This document shows positions 20,068 to 29,785 of a DNA stretch of 64,000 bases, one piece after another. Each line of letters opens with the position of its first letter. Position 1 is the stretch's first letter. Position numbers and translations under genes: made by a program. Below the pieces are notes generated by a model. The model was given only the letters and a program-made list of their open reading frames with translations, did not search any database and was not told the DNA's origin. Source of the DNA: Microbulbifer donghaiensis (GTDB lineage: Bacteria; Pseudomonadota; Gammaproteobacteria; Pseudomonadales; Cellvibrionaceae); contig NZ_FQVA01000001.1 in assembly GCF_900129095.1 (NCBI RefSeq), positions 62,001 to 126,000 on the forward strand, given 5' to 3'.

Positions 20068-20155
20068 GATTGTCAACACTTTGGCTGTGATGGTTCAGTT
20101 GACGTGGGTTTTATAGTGGTTTAAGGTCTCCGCCTACAACAGATTGTCGACAATC
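20068..20155. promoter_or_regulatory. Candidate operator of the methylcitrate operon
   Basis: GATTGTCGACAATC at 20142-20155 is a perfect 14-bp palindrome, 26 nt before the proposed start of the GntR gene. A related half-site, GATTGTCAAC, lies at 20068-20077. Short palindromes of this type are usual operators of FCD-family GntR regulators, so autoregulation and control of prpBC-acnD-prpF is likely. The rest of the 318-bp gap shows no gene. Confidence 0.55.
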
Positions 20156-20181
20156 AAGCATCAATCCGGGAGTGATCGACG

Positions 20182-20865
20182 TTGGAAGGCGGGCAGCTGC
20201 AGACCATAGAGACAAGTCAGAGCTTAGCAGAGCGGCTGTATGTCACACTGCGTGGCGAAATTGTCGAAGGACAGATCGGCGCCGGCACCAAAATCAGTGA
20301 GCCGGAGCTGGCGCGGCGCTTCAACGCGAGCCGCGGCAGTCTGCGCGAGGCGCTGATGCGGCTCGAATCCCTGGGCCTGCTCGAGCGCCGTGTCAACGTC
20401 GGCGCAAGGGTAGTCGATCTGACCGAGCGCGGCCTGCTGGACCTGTATGAGGTGCGGGAGGCGCTCGAGGGCATGGCCTGTCGTCTCGCCGCTCAGCATC
20501 GCAGCGACGAAGATCTGGCAGAATTGCGCCAGATGCTCGCTCACCACGAACAGCAGGAAGAGCTGCAGGCGGGCCAGGCCTATTTCCAGCCGGAAGGCGA
20601 TTTCGACTTCCATTTTCGCATAGTGCAGGCGTCAAAGAACGACCTGTTGATCGACACCCTGTGCAACCGTCTCTATTTCCGCGTGCGCATGTACCGCTAT
20701 CAGCTGGGCATGGCCAGTCCGCGTGCGAAGCGCGCCTTCCGCGAACACAATCACATTATTGAAGCCATCGAAGCGGGGGATGGTGAGCTGGCCGAGCTGT
20801 TGATGCGCCGGCATATCCGCGCCTCGCGAAACAACATTGAAAAGAAACTTACGAAAGAAACCTGA
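20182..20865 (+). CDS. GntR/FCD-family regulator of the methylcitrate operon
   Basis: The 227-residue protein has an N-terminal winged helix with [25 protein letters not shown] (about residues 38-62) and a C-terminal helical FCD effector domain with [14 protein letters not shown] and [15 protein letters not shown], whose Asp/His residues probably bind metal. In Pseudomonas the same type of regulator precedes prpB. TTG 20182 is taken as start, with GGGAGT upstream. It is 22 nt before prpB, so it is probably co-transcribed and senses a pathway intermediate. Confidence 0.88.
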   Translation: MEGGQLQTIETSQSLAERLYVTLRGEIVEGQIGAGTKISEPELARRFNASRGSLREALMRLESLGLLERRVNVGARVVDLTERGLLDLYEVREALEGMACRLAAQHRSDEDLAELRQMLAHHEQQEELQAGQAYFQPEGDFDFHFRIVQASKNDLLIDTLCNRLYFRVRMYRYQLGMASPRAKRAFREHNHIIEAIEAGDGELAELLMRRHIRASRNNIEKKLTKET

Positions 20866-20887
20866 TAAGAGAAACCAGAGGTCGTCT

Positions 20888-21766
20888 ATGAGTCAGAAGC
20901 TTTCCGCCGGCGCGCGTTTTCGCCGTGCCCTCGCCGAAAACCAACCGCTGCAGGTTGTTGGTACCATCAATGCTTACACGGCCATGATGGCCGAGCGCAT
21001 CGGCCACAAGGCGATCTACCTGTCCGGTGCCGGCGTCGCCAATGCCTCCTATGGTCTGCCAGACCTGGGCATGACCAGCCTCGAAAATGTACTGGAAGAC
21101 GTGCGCCGCATTACCGCGGCCAGCGAACTGCCGCTGCTGGTGGATATCGACACCGGCTGGGGCGGTGCCTTTAATATTGCCCGCACCATCAAGGAAATGA
21201 TTCGTGCCGGCGCCGCCGCCGTGCATATCGAAGACCAGGTGGCGCAGAAGCGCTGCGGTCATCGCCCGAACAAGGAGATTGTCTCCAAAGAGGAAATGGT
21301 TGACCGCATCAAGGCCGCGGTCGACGCGCGCACTGACGACGACTTCTTCATCATGGCCCGCACCGACTCTTTTGCGCAGGAAGGTCTGGAAGCTGCCATC
21401 GATCGCGCCCAGGCCTGCATCGAAGCGGGCGCCGACGGCATCTTTGCCGAAGCAGTCACCGAGCTGGAGCACTACCGCGCATTCAAGGACGCGCTGAATG
21501 TGCCGATCCTCGCCAATATCACCGAGTTCGGCAAAACCAAGCTATACAACAAGGCGGAACTGGCAGAGTCCGGTGCCGATATGGTGCTGTACCCGCTGTC
21601 TGCCTTCCGCGCGATGAACAAGGCTGCTGAGAATGTGTACTGCAGCATTCTGCAAAACGGCGACCAGCAGGCGGTGGTAGACACCATGCAGACCCGTGCA
21701 GAACTGTATGACTACCTGAACTACCACGAGTTTGAAGACAAGCTCGACGCGCTGTTCAAAAAATAA
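20888..21766 (+). CDS. prpB: 2-Methylisocitrate lyase
   Basis: PrpB splits 2-methylisocitrate into pyruvate and succinate, the last step of propionate breakdown. The 292-residue protein has the isocitrate-lyase-superfamily motif KRCGH with the catalytic Cys123, the same position as in E. coli PrpB, plus [11 protein letters not shown] and [12 protein letters not shown] 20888 follows GAGG. It is the first enzyme gene after the GntR regulator. Confidence 0.96.
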   Translation: MSQKLSAGARFRRALAENQPLQVVGTINAYTAMMAERIGHKAIYLSGAGVANASYGLPDLGMTSLENVLEDVRRITAASELPLLVDIDTGWGGAFNIARTIKEMIRAGAAAVHIEDQVAQKRCGHRPNKEIVSKEEMVDRIKAAVDARTDDDFFIMARTDSFAQEGLEAAIDRAQACIEAGADGIFAEAVTELEHYRAFKDALNVPILANITEFGKTKLYNKAELAESGADMVLYPLSAFRAMNKAAENVYCSILQNGDQQAVVDTMQTRAELYDYLNYHEFEDKLDALFKK

Positions 21767-21780
21767 CTGGCAAAAAGTTT

Positions 21781-21851
21781 GTAGGATGGGCAAAGCGCAG
21801 CGTGCTCATCAACCTGACGCCGATGGGCACGCTGCGCTTTGCCCATCCTAC
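21781..21851. repeat. REP-like palindrome, copy 2
   Basis: A 71-bp element with the terminal arms GTAGGATGGGCAAAG and CTTTGCCCATCCTAC, between prpB and prpC. It starts 14 nt after the prpB stop. Confidence 0.85.
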
Positions 21852-21886
21852 GGCGTGAGAAAAATTCGACAAAAGGGGAATTAACG

Positions 21887-23014
21887 ATGGCAGAGAAAAA
21901 AGTTGGTGGTGCAGGCCTGCGTGGCCAGGTTGCCGGTAAAACCGCACTTTCTACCGTGGGCGTATCCGGCTCCGGTCTGACTTACCGCGGTTACGACGTC
22001 AAAGACCTGGCGGAGAACTGTGAGTTTGAAGAAGTCGCCTACCTGATTTTTTACGGTGAGCTGCCCACCAGGGCACAACTGGCGGATTACAAAGGCGTAC
22101 TGAAAGGCATGCGCGGTCTGCCGCAGGCACTGAAAGAAGTGCTGGAGCGCATCCCCGCCGACGCGCACCCGATGGACGTCATGCGCACCGGCTGCTCCAT
22201 GCTGGGCAACCTGGAGGGCGAGGAGTCTTTCGACCAGCAGCAGGATCGCGCCAACCGCCTGCTGGCCGCCTTCCCGTCCATCATCTGCTACTGGTACCGC
22301 TTCAGCCACGACGGCGTGCGTATCGAAACCGAGACCGACGACGATTCTATCGGCGGCCACTTCCTGCACATGCTGCGCGACGAGAAGCCGAACGCGCTGC
22401 ACGAGCAGGTGATGAACGTCTCCCTGATCCTGTACGCCGAGCACGAGTTCAACGCGTCAACTTTCACCGCGCGCGTCTGCGCCTCCACGCTGTCCGACCT
22501 GTTCAGCTGCATCACCGGCGCCATCGGCTCCCTGCGCGGCCCGCTGCACGGCGGTGCCAACGAAGCGGCCATGGAACTGATCGAGCGTTTCTCCTCCGCC
22601 GACGAGGCCGAGAAGGAACTGCTGGGCATGCTGGAGCGCAAGGAAAAGATCATGGGCTTCGGCCACGCGGTCTATACCGAATCCGACCCGCGCAACGCCA
22701 TCATCAAGCAGTGGTCCGAGAAACTGGCTGCCGACGTCGGCGACGACGTACTGTACCCGGTATCCGTGCGCTGCGAAGAAGTAATGTGGCGCGAGAAGAA
22801 GCTGTTCTGCAACGCGGACTTCTTCCACGCTTCCGCCTATCACTTCATGGGCATTCCCACCAAGCTGTTTACGCCGATCTTCGTAATGTCCCGCGTAACC
22901 GGCTGGGCCGCACACGTATTTGAACAGCGCGCCGACAACCGCATTATCCGTCCGAGCGCCGAGTACACCGGTCCGGAACTGCGCAAAGTCGTGCCGATTG
23001 CCGAGCGCGGCTAA
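21887..23014 (+). CDS. prpC: 2-Methylcitrate synthase
   Basis: PrpC condenses propionyl-CoA with oxaloacetate to 2-methylcitrate. The 375-residue protein has the citrate synthase catalytic set: His221 in PLHGGANE, His260 in FGHAVY and Asp311 in NADFFHAS. Its length fits the short methylcitrate-synthase type rather than the 430-residue hexameric citrate synthase. The open frame begins inside the preceding REP element, but ATG 21887 after AAGGGGAA is the natural start. Confidence 0.95.
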   Translation: MAEKKVGGAGLRGQVAGKTALSTVGVSGSGLTYRGYDVKDLAENCEFEEVAYLIFYGELPTRAQLADYKGVLKGMRGLPQALKEVLERIPADAHPMDVMRTGCSMLGNLEGEESFDQQQDRANRLLAAFPSIICYWYRFSHDGVRIETETDDDSIGGHFLHMLRDEKPNALHEQVMNVSLILYAEHEFNASTFTARVCASTLSDLFSCITGAIGSLRGPLHGGANEAAMELIERFSSADEAEKELLGMLERKEKIMGFGHAVYTESDPRNAIIKQWSEKLAADVGDDVLYPVSVRCEEVMWREKKLFCNADFFHASAYHFMGIPTKLFTPIFVMSRVTGWAAHVFEQRADNRIIRPSAEYTGPELRKVVPIAERG

Positions 23015-23088
23015 TTCCCTGGGAATGCCGAGCTGTTTACCTTGGAGCGCTGAAGGCTCCAGCTCGGCACGCGGGCCGCAGGCCCGCC

Positions 23089-23155
23089 GTAGGAGCCTGC
23101 TTGCAGGCGAAAGGACACGGAGCTCCGTTGCCTCTCGCCTGTAAGCAGGCTCCTG
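23089..23155. repeat. Second REP-like family, copy 1
   Basis: An inverted repeat beginning GTAGGAGCCTGCTTGCAGG and ending with an imperfect reverse complement (GTAAGCAGGCTCCTGC). It belongs to a different family from the GTAGGATGGGC element that follows 11 nt later. The better-preserved copy is at 25894-25959. Confidence 0.8.
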
Positions 23156-23166
23156 CATGCAGATTC

Positions 23167-23238
23167 GTAGGATGGGCAAAGCGCAGCGTGCCCATCAGAT
23201 TTCCGCAAGATGGGCACGCTGCGCTTTGCCCATCCTAC
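23167..23238. repeat. REP-like palindrome, copy 3
   Basis: A 72-bp element with perfect 15-bp terminal arms, between prpC and acnD. Confidence 0.85.
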
Positions 23239-23282
23239 AGTTGAAAGCGGGTGCTGAGTCTCCCCGGAAGTATCGCCTGACT

Positions 23283-25880
23283 ATGAACACCGAATACCGC
23301 AAAAATCTCTCCGGCACGGAACTCGATTACTTCGACACCCGCGCCGCCGTCGACGCCATCCAGCCCGGCGCCTACGCCAAGCTGCCGTACACCTCGCGCA
23401 TCCTGGCTGAAAACCTGGTGCGCCGCTGCGAGCCGGAAAACCTGACTGCAGCACTGAAGCAGATCATTGAGCGCAAGCGCGACTTGGATTTCCCCTGGTT
23501 CCCCGCACGCGTCGTCTGCCACGATATCCTCGGCCAGACCGCCCTGGTGGACCTCGCCGGCCTGCGCGATGCCATCGCAGAGAAGGGCGGTGATCCGGCC
23601 AAGGTCAACCCGGTGGTACCGACCCAGCTGATCGTCGACCACTCCCTGGCCGTCGAGCACCCGGGCTTCGAGAAAGACGCGTTCGAAAAGAACCGCGCAG
23701 TGGAAGAGCGCCGCAACGAAGACCGCTTCCACTTTATCAACTGGACCAAAACCGCGTTCGAAAACGTCGACGTGATCCCGCCCGGCAACGGCATCATGCA
23801 CCAGATCAACCTGGAGAAAATGTCTCCGGTGGTGCAGGTGAAAGAAGGTGTTGCCTTCCCCGATACCTGCGTCGGTACCGACAGCCACACCCCGATGGTG
23901 GATGCGCTCGGCGTAATCTCCGTGGGTGTGGGCGGTTTAGAGGCCGAAAGCGTAATGCTCGGCCGCGCTTCCTACATGCGCCTGCCCGACATCGTCGGCG
24001 TCGAGCTGACCGGCAAGCTGCAGCCCGGCATCACCGGTACCGACATGGTACTGGCCCTGACCGAGTTCCTGCGCCGCGAGCGCGTGGTCGGCGCCTACCT
24101 GGAATTCTTCGGCGAAGGCGCCTCCAGCCTGAGCCTGGGCGACCGCGCTACCATCGCCAACATGACACCGGAATACGGCGCCACCGCCGGCATGTTCGCC
24201 ATCGACGAGCAGACCATCGACTACCTGAAACTCACCGGCCGCGACGATGAGCAGGTGGCCCTGGTCGAGAAATTCGCGAAAGAAACCGGCCTGTGGGCTG
24301 ATTCTTTGAAAGACGCCGAATACGAGCGCGTACTCAAGTTCGACCTCTCATCAGTAGGCCGCAACCTGGCCGGCCCGTCCAACCCGCACGCGCTGCTGCC
24401 GGTATCCGAACTGGCCAACCGCGGCATTGCGAAAGAGTGGAAGGAAGAAGAGGGCCTGATGCCGGACGGCGCGGTGATCATCGCTGCGATCACCAGCTGC
24501 ACCAACACCAGCAACCCGCGCAACATGATTGCCGCGGGCCTGATCGCCCGTAACGCCAACAAGCTCGGCCTGACCCGCAAGCCCTGGGTGAAAACCTCCC
24601 TGGCGCCGGGCTCCAAGACCGTAAAAATGTACCTGGAAGAAGCGGACCTGTTGCCGGAACTGCAGCAGCAGGGCTTCGACGTGGTCGCGTTTGCCTGCAC
24701 CACCTGTAACGGCATGAGCGGCGCACTGGACCCGGTAATCCAGAAAGAAGTGATCGACCGCGACCTGTACGCCACCGCCGTACTGTCCGGCAACCGCAAT
24801 TTCGACGGCCGTATCCATCCCTACGCCAAGCAGGCGTTCCTGGCTTCGCCGCCCTTGGTAGTTGCCTACGCCATCGCCGGCACCATCCGTTTCGATATCG
24901 AGAAAGATGTACTGGGCCACGACAAAGACGGCAACCCGGTCACCCTGAAGGATATCTGGCCGAGCGATGAAGAGATCGATGCGATCGTCAAGCAGAGCGT
25001 GAAGCCCGAACAGTTCCGCGAGGTCTACATCCCGATGTTTGACCTGAACAAAGCAGAAGCAGAGAAGGGCGAGCCGCTGTACGACTGGCGCCCGATGAGC
25101 ACCTATATCCGCCGCCCGCCATACTGGGAAGGCGCGCTGGCAGGTGAGCGCAGCCTGAAAGGCATGCGTCCGCTGGCGGTGCTGGGTGACAACATCACCA
25201 CCGACCACCTGTCGCCGTCCAACGCGATCCTGGCCAGCAGTGCCGCCGGTGAATACCTGGCGAAAATGGGCCTGCCGGAAGAAGACTTCAACTCGTACGC
25301 GACGCACCGCGGCGATCACCTGACCGCCCAGCGCGCCACCTTCGCCAACCCGAAACTGTTGAACGAAATGGTGCGCGACGAAAGCGGTGCAGTGAAGCAG
25401 GGCTCCCTGGCCCGCGTGGAGCCGGAAGGCAAGGTCACGCGCATGTGGGAAGCCATCGAAACCTACATGGACCGCAAGCAGCCGCTGATCATTATCGCCG
25501 GCGCCGACTACGGCCAGGGCTCCTCCCGCGACTGGGCCGCCAAAGGCGTGCGCCTGGCCGGTGTGGAAGCGATCGTGGCGGAAGGCTTCGAGCGCATTCA
25601 CCGCACCAACCTGATCGGCATGGGCGTGCTGCCGCTGGAATTCCAGCCCGGCACCACCCGCGAGACCCTGGGCATCGACGGTACCGAAACCTTCGACGTA
25701 CTCGGCGACCGCACCCCGGGCGCAACCCTGACTCTGCTGGTTCACCGCAAAGACGGCGAAACCGTGGAAGTGCCGGTGAAATGCCGCCTGGATACCGCCG
25801 AAGAAGTCTCCATCTACGACGCCGGCGGTGTACTGCAGCGCTTCGCCAACGACTTCCTGGAAGCCGAAGCGCAAGCCTAA
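23283..25880 (+). CDS. acnD: Fe/S-dependent 2-methylcitrate dehydratase AcnD
   Basis: AcnD dehydrates 2-methylcitrate to a methylaconitate isomer that PrpF then converts to cis-2-methylaconitate. The 865-residue aconitase-fold protein binds a 4Fe-4S cluster through Cys406 (ITSCTNT) and Cys472/Cys475 (CTTCNG). The opening MNTEYRKNLSGTELDYFDTR and the length fit AcnD, not housekeeping AcnA (about 890-910). Its neighbour prpF supports this. ATG 23283 is chosen; the upstream frame is REP sequence. Confidence 0.96.
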   Translation: MNTEYRKNLSGTELDYFDTRAAVDAIQPGAYAKLPYTSRILAENLVRRCEPENLTAALKQIIERKRDLDFPWFPARVVCHDILGQTALVDLAGLRDAIAEKGGDPAKVNPVVPTQLIVDHSLAVEHPGFEKDAFEKNRAVEERRNEDRFHFINWTKTAFENVDVIPPGNGIMHQINLEKMSPVVQVKEGVAFPDTCVGTDSHTPMVDALGVISVGVGGLEAESVMLGRASYMRLPDIVGVELTGKLQPGITGTDMVLALTEFLRRERVVGAYLEFFGEGASSLSLGDRATIANMTPEYGATAGMFAIDEQTIDYLKLTGRDDEQVALVEKFAKETGLWADSLKDAEYERVLKFDLSSVGRNLAGPSNPHALLPVSELANRGIAKEWKEEEGLMPDGAVIIAAITSCTNTSNPRNMIAAGLIARNANKLGLTRKPWVKTSLAPGSKTVKMYLEEADLLPELQQQGFDVVAFACTTCNGMSGALDPVIQKEVIDRDLYATAVLSGNRNFDGRIHPYAKQAFLASPPLVVAYAIAGTIRFDIEKDVLGHDKDGNPVTLKDIWPSDEEIDAIVKQSVKPEQFREVYIPMFDLNKAEAEKGEPLYDWRPMSTYIRRPPYWEGALAGERSLKGMRPLAVLGDNITTDHLSPSNAILASSAAGEYLAKMGLPEEDFNSYATHRGDHLTAQRATFANPKLLNEMVRDESGAVKQGSLARVEPEGKVTRMWEAIETYMDRKQPLIIIAGADYGQGSSRDWAAKGVRLAGVEAIVAEGFERIHRTNLIGMGVLPLEFQPGTTRETLGIDGTETFDVLGDRTPGATLTLLVHRKDGETVEVPVKCRLDTAEEVSIYDAGGVLQRFANDFLEAEAQA

Positions 25881-25893
25881 AGCGCACCACCCC

Positions 25894-25959
25894 GTAGGAG
25901 CCTGCTTGCAGGCGAACTGTTCAGCACTCCGAATGGTTCGCCTGCAAGCAGGCTCCTAC
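25894..25959. repeat. Second REP-like family, copy 2
   Basis: Arms GTAGGAGCCTGCTTGCAGG and its reverse complement CCTGCAAGCAGGCTCCTAC flank a short centre; each arm extends a few bases further inwards. It lies between acnD and prpF, 14 nt after the acnD stop. Confidence 0.85.
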
Positions 25960-25975
25960 AACCAAATCGCAAACC

Positions 25976-26011
25976 GTAGGTTGGGCAAAGGAGCGCAGCG
26001 ACGTGCCCAAC
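25976..26011. repeat. REP-like palindrome, half copy
   Basis: Only one half of the GTAGGATGGGCAAAG element is present (GTAGGTTGGGCAAAGG through GTGCCCAAC), 31 nt before the prpF start. Confidence 0.7.
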
Positions 26012-26041
26012 AGTCTTTACGCCAAACCCGCGAGACTAAAA

Positions 26042-27220
26042 ATGACCTCCGCCCCCCAAATCAAAGTCCCCGCCACCTACATGCGCGGCGGCACCAGCAA
26101 AGGCGTCTTCTTCCGCCTGCAAGACCTGCCCGAATCCGCCCAAATCCCCGGTGAAGCCCGCGACAAACTGCTGCTCCGCGTCATCGGCAGCCCCGATCCC
26201 TACGGCAAGCAGACCGACGGCATGGGCGGTGCCACCTCCAGCACCAGCAAAACCGTCATCCTGTCGAAGAGCGAGCAGCCGGAGCACGACGTGGACTACC
26301 TGTTCGGCCAGGTTTCCATCGACAAGCCGTTCGTGGACTGGTCCGGCAACTGCGGCAACCTCACCGCCGCCGTCGGTGCCTTCGCCATCAACAGCGGATT
26401 TGTCGATGCCGCGCGCGTTCCAGAGAACGGCATCTGCACCGTGCGCATCTGGCAGGCCAACATCAAGAAAACCATCATCGCCCACGTACCCATCACCAAT
26501 GGGGAAGTGCAGGAGACCGGTGATTTCGAACTGGACGGCGTCACCTTCCCGGCGGCCGAAGTACAGATCGAATTCATGGACCCGGCCGATGGGGAAGGGG
26601 CCATGTTCCCCACCGGCAACCTGGTGGACGACCTGGAAGTACCCGGCGTCGGTACCCTGAAGGCCACCATGATCAACGCCGGCATCCCGACCATCTTCGT
26701 CAATGCCGCCGATATCGGTTACACCGGCACCGAACTGCAGGAAGCTATCAACGGTGACGACAAGGCCCTGGCCATGTTCGAAACCATCCGTGCCCACGGC
26801 GCGGTGAAGATGGGCCTGATCGAAACGGTGGAAGAGGCAGCCGCTCGCCAGCATACCCCCAAGGTCGCGTTCGTCGCGGCACCCAAGGGCTATGCGGCAT
26901 CCAGTGGGAAGCAAGTGGGCGCGGGTGATATCGACCTGCTGGTGCGCGCCCTGTCCATGGGCAAACTGCACCACGCCATGATGGGCACCGCCGCCGTCGC
27001 CATCGGCACCGCCGCCGCCATTCCCGGTACCCTGGTCAATCTGGCTGCCGGAGGAGGGGAGCGCAATGCGGTGACCTTCGGCCATCCGTCCGGCACCTTG
27101 CGGGTCGGTGCGGAAGCGGAAGTCGTGAATGGGCAGTGGAGCGCCACCAAGGCCATTATGAGTCGCAGTGCGCGGGTTTTGATGGAAGGTTGTGTGCGGG
27201 TGCCTGGCAATTCTTTTTAG
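26042..27220 (+). CDS. prpF: 2-Methylaconitate cis-trans isomerase PrpF
   Basis: PrpF isomerises the AcnD product to cis-2-methylaconitate so that aconitase can hydrate it. The 392-residue protein has the family opening VPATYMRGGTSKGVFF with the conserved Lys, the DPYGKQTDGMGGATSSTSK stretch, and WSGNCGNL with the active-site Cys. ATG 26042 is the conserved start. It is the last gene before the operon terminator; prpD, which usually follows it, lies 26 kb away. Confidence 0.95.
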   Translation: MTSAPQIKVPATYMRGGTSKGVFFRLQDLPESAQIPGEARDKLLLRVIGSPDPYGKQTDGMGGATSSTSKTVILSKSEQPEHDVDYLFGQVSIDKPFVDWSGNCGNLTAAVGAFAINSGFVDAARVPENGICTVRIWQANIKKTIIAHVPITNGEVQETGDFELDGVTFPAAEVQIEFMDPADGEGAMFPTGNLVDDLEVPGVGTLKATMINAGIPTIFVNAADIGYTGTELQEAINGDDKALAMFETIRAHGAVKMGLIETVEEAAARQHTPKVAFVAAPKGYAASSGKQVGAGDIDLLVRALSMGKLHHAMMGTAAVAIGTAAAIPGTLVNLAAGGGERNAVTFGHPSGTLRVGAEAEVVNGQWSATKAIMSRSARVLMEGCVRVPGNSF

Positions 27221-27282
27221 TCTGTCTTGCAGTGGAAACCGCGATTAGCGGCGAGTACTGTTTGAGCTGATTTCGGAAGTCG

Positions 27283-27316
27283 AAAAAGCGAGCCTCAATT
27301 GAGGCTCGCTTTTTTT
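27283..27316 (+). terminator. Strong intrinsic terminator of the methylcitrate operon
   Basis: A perfect 16-bp palindromic arm pair (27283-27298 and 27299-27314) begins with A5 and ends in T7. It is probably bidirectional. The next 320 bp to 27637 are AT-richer and show no supported gene. Confidence 0.85.
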
Positions 27317-27637
27317 ATGAGTGTCACCTGCCGATTAACATTTAGCCGAAACGCAACTTATTACCATTTGGTAGAATGGTATCTGGCGGAAAATTCATTC
27401 CGAAGAGCCTAAGCCATTGACTTAAAAGGGAATTCAAATACTATCGAGAGCAGCTATATCCAGAGGTATAAAGATACTGTGCTGAATAATTTTTTACGGC
27501 AGGGGATCCAATCCATTGCAAGTGGTTGATAAATAGGATCTTGGCCGATTGAAGAGTGTTTTGATCGAAGAGTTAACGGGAGCTAAATTGTATAGCAGCG
27601 TCTGCTTAATAAATTTTCACGAATTTAGGGGGAAGAG

Positions 27638-27970
27638 TTGGAATTTTCAAAAAATCTAGTCGTCGCTGCGTGGTTTGCAGCGGCCATTGCTCTGATAACT
27701 GATTTACTCGGCTATACGGCTGATATTGCACTATTTGGCCGAGCAGGGGCTGTAATGACGCTCTGTGCTGTCGTCTTGGAATATAAATTATCCACAAAAG
27801 GGCAAGCTGATACGGATTACATTGCTGATGGCCCAGTTTCCCTGGGTGATGTAGGTAAGGCTACTTTGCTTACCGAGGCCGAAAAAAAGATTCAAAGGGG
27901 AGCGCATGTTTCAGTAGTAGTGGGCACTATTATTTGGGGCTTTGGTGATTTGATAACAAGAATGGCGTAG
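27638..27970 (+). CDS. Small membrane protein of unknown function
   Basis: A 110-residue protein with about three hydrophobic spans (roughly 5-26, 31-48 and 90-107) and a polar middle with two charged stretches. TTG 27638 has a good ribosome site, GGGGAAGAG, directly upstream. I recognise no family. It lies 107 nt upstream of the ABC-3C operon, on the same strand, with a small hairpin (27999-28019) between, so a link to that system is possible but unproven. Its base composition is lower in G+C than the prp genes. Confidence 0.6.
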   Translation: MEFSKNLVVAAWFAAAIALITDLLGYTADIALFGRAGAVMTLCAVVLEYKLSTKGQADTDYIADGPVSLGDVGKATLLTEAEKKIQRGAHVSVVVGTIIWGFGDLITRMA

Positions 27971-28076
27971 TTCTTAATGATAAGGATAGGTCGCCCGTAG
28001 CCGAGAGCAAAGCTCGGCTTCGCCTTGTGTATGGCCTGCAGCCATTTTTGTGACCCCATTTTTGTTGGACTTGCAC

Positions 28077-29300
28077 ATGACAGATTTAGCCACGGACAAG
28101 TACTCGGCCAGCGAACAAGGCTTGGGATACATTTATCAACCGCGCCTCGCTTTGCTTCGGTTGCTAGAGTTGCCGGAGAACACCTCGGTCTACTTGGAAA
28201 AGGACGACGACCTCGACTTCGTAGGCAAGGACGGCAGAAAATCCCTCGCATCGCTCAAGCATAAGGCTGCCAGCGACCGTCTGACAGACTTGTCGACTGA
28301 CTTCTGGAAGTCCGTTCGCATCTGGTTGGTCCGTTACAAACGTGACGGCCGCAGCGCATCGAACCTGCGCTTCTTCTTGTTTACGACTGGCACAGTTTCA
28401 GATACATCGTTCCTGAAGAAATTTCTACCGATCCAGAGCGGCACGGACGATGAAATTAAGACATTGGCCGAACAGGCGGAAGAAGCCCTCAGCAGATCTA
28501 AGTCGAACTTCATCGGCGACATCGCGAAAGAATTCAATGAGCTGACTCCAACCGAAAAGCAGGACTTTCTTGTCCGAATCCTAATTCTTGACGGCAGCCC
28601 CCGGATTGAGGATATCCCGGAAACCATCAGGGACAGGCATATGCGCAGCATCCGACGTGAGCATCGAAATTCCGTGTTCGAGCGGCTTGAAGGATGGTGG
28701 AATGACGAAGTCATCAAGCAACTGACCGGCAACAGGGATGAAGGAATTTTCGGCTTCGAGGTGTCGGACAAGCTCTATGCATTATCCGAAGAATACAAGC
28801 TGGACAATCTTCCCATCACGTTTCGCGGGAAAGTGCCAGCGGGCGAGATCGACATCGAGAACGACCCTCGAACCTTTGTAGTGCAACTGCGGGAAATTGG
28901 GGTATCCTCCAGCCGCATCCGAAACGCGATCTTGGATTACTACAAGGCGTTTGAACAAAGATCGGAATGGGCTCGTGAGAACCTACTGGTGACGGGGGAG
29001 ATCGAGGACTTCGAAGACCGACTTGTCGATGAATGGAGCCGCTACAGAGATGTCGTATTCGAAGATCTTGACGAGAGCAGTGCAGAGACTGTTCTGCAGC
29101 AGGCTGGAAAGGAACTGTACAAGTGGGCGGATCAGCAGAGTGGGAACATCGAATCGCTTCGCATCCGAGCACGCGTGACTGAACCCTATGTCACCCGGGG
29201 TTCATTCCATATCCTGGCCGATGCAACGCCGGAACCAAGAGTTCACTGGCATCCCCGCTTTCTCGACCGCCTCGGTACGGTATTGGGAGTGTCTAAATGA
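28077..29300 (+). CDS. ABC-three-component (ABC-3C) system protein with possible nuclease-fold N terminus
   Basis: First gene of a three-gene, translationally coupled operon ending in a DUF3732-type ATPase. The 407-residue protein opens with a segment like the restriction-endonuclease-fold domains of Cap4/DUF4297-type conflict proteins: YIYQPRLALLRLLEL, then E41-KDDDLDF (Asp43-45 and Asp47), then L-K61-H-K63. That spacing suggests a PD-(D/E)XK metal site; this is inference. The rest is mostly helical and charged, as in the C-terminal domain of ABC-3C effectors. ATG 28077 is preferred; GTG 28050 would add nine residues without a ribosome site. Confidence 0.7.
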   Translation: MTDLATDKYSASEQGLGYIYQPRLALLRLLELPENTSVYLEKDDDLDFVGKDGRKSLASLKHKAASDRLTDLSTDFWKSVRIWLVRYKRDGRSASNLRFFLFTTGTVSDTSFLKKFLPIQSGTDDEIKTLAEQAEEALSRSKSNFIGDIAKEFNELTPTEKQDFLVRILILDGSPRIEDIPETIRDRHMRSIRREHRNSVFERLEGWWNDEVIKQLTGNRDEGIFGFEVSDKLYALSEEYKLDNLPITFRGKVPAGEIDIENDPRTFVVQLREIGVSSSRIRNAILDYYKAFEQRSEWARENLLVTGEIEDFEDRLVDEWSRYRDVVFEDLDESSAETVLQQAGKELYKWADQQSGNIESLRIRARVTEPYVTRGSFHILADATPEPRVHWHPRFLDRLGTVLGVSK

Positions 29301-29785
29301 AACGCTGGAGCCAACGCCCTACTGAGATAAGAAACCTGTTCAACCCCGCGTTCTGCGGCCTAATCCTGTTTCGTGCCATGCAGGGCTACGAGGAAGTAGA
29401 ACCCTGCGGTATGCACTTCTCGCTCGCCCTACTCATTTTGCCCCTGTGCTTGCACAAGGATTCACGCGAAGTGATCACTGGTAATTCCCGGAGCTACCTT
29501 CTGAAGATTACGGAGACGAACCCGCAAATACAGGTGGGTTTCGCCGATAGGGTTACCGCGATGCTGCCTTATACGTTCGAGGGTTTCGGACTGCTGATGG
29601 AAAGAGGCTGCATCTCGGTTACTGATGACGGGCGTCTCCAGACCGTCCCCGGCAAGGTTAGGAAGTCCGTAACGGGAACTGATGAAACTAAATCCTGCCA
29701 GCGGGCGGCGCGCTTCGCCGGAAAGGAATTCGCGCGTATTGTTGACCGAGCGACCATCTATACCACTTTCGGAATCCGCCCATGA
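29297..29785 (+). CDS. ABC-three-component system middle component
   Basis: A 162-residue protein opening MKRWSQRPTEIRNLFNPAFCG, which fits the ABC-3C middle components found between an effector gene and a DUF3732 ATPase. It holds a probable winged-helix-like core with FEGFGLLMERGCISVTDDGRL. It overlaps both neighbours by 4 nt (ATGA), so the three proteins are very likely made in fixed ratio and act together. The role of this component is thought to be structural or a linker; none is experimentally assigned that I know of. Confidence 0.75.
   Translation: MKRWSQRPTEIRNLFNPAFCGLILFRAMQGYEEVEPCGMHFSLALLILPLCLHKDSREVITGNSRSYLLKITETNPQIQVGFADRVTAMLPYTFEGFGLLMERGCISVTDDGRLQTVPGKVRKSVTGTDETKSCQRAARFAGKEFARIVDRATIYTTFGIRP

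Noticed and set aside
17163-23220. Protein starts reading MPILRRKK or similar at several loci
   Set aside because: These come from translation through the CTTTGCCCATCCTAC arm of the REP-like element; the true gene starts lie further downstream.
24351-25874. 507-residue minus-strand frame opposite acnD
   Set aside because: Antisense shadow caused by high G+C; the plus strand is a certain AcnD.
28050-28076. Upstream GTG start for the first ABC-3C gene
   Set aside because: It would add nine residues with no ribosome site and overlaps a piece of sequence like the RAYT repeat; ATG 28077 is simpler.
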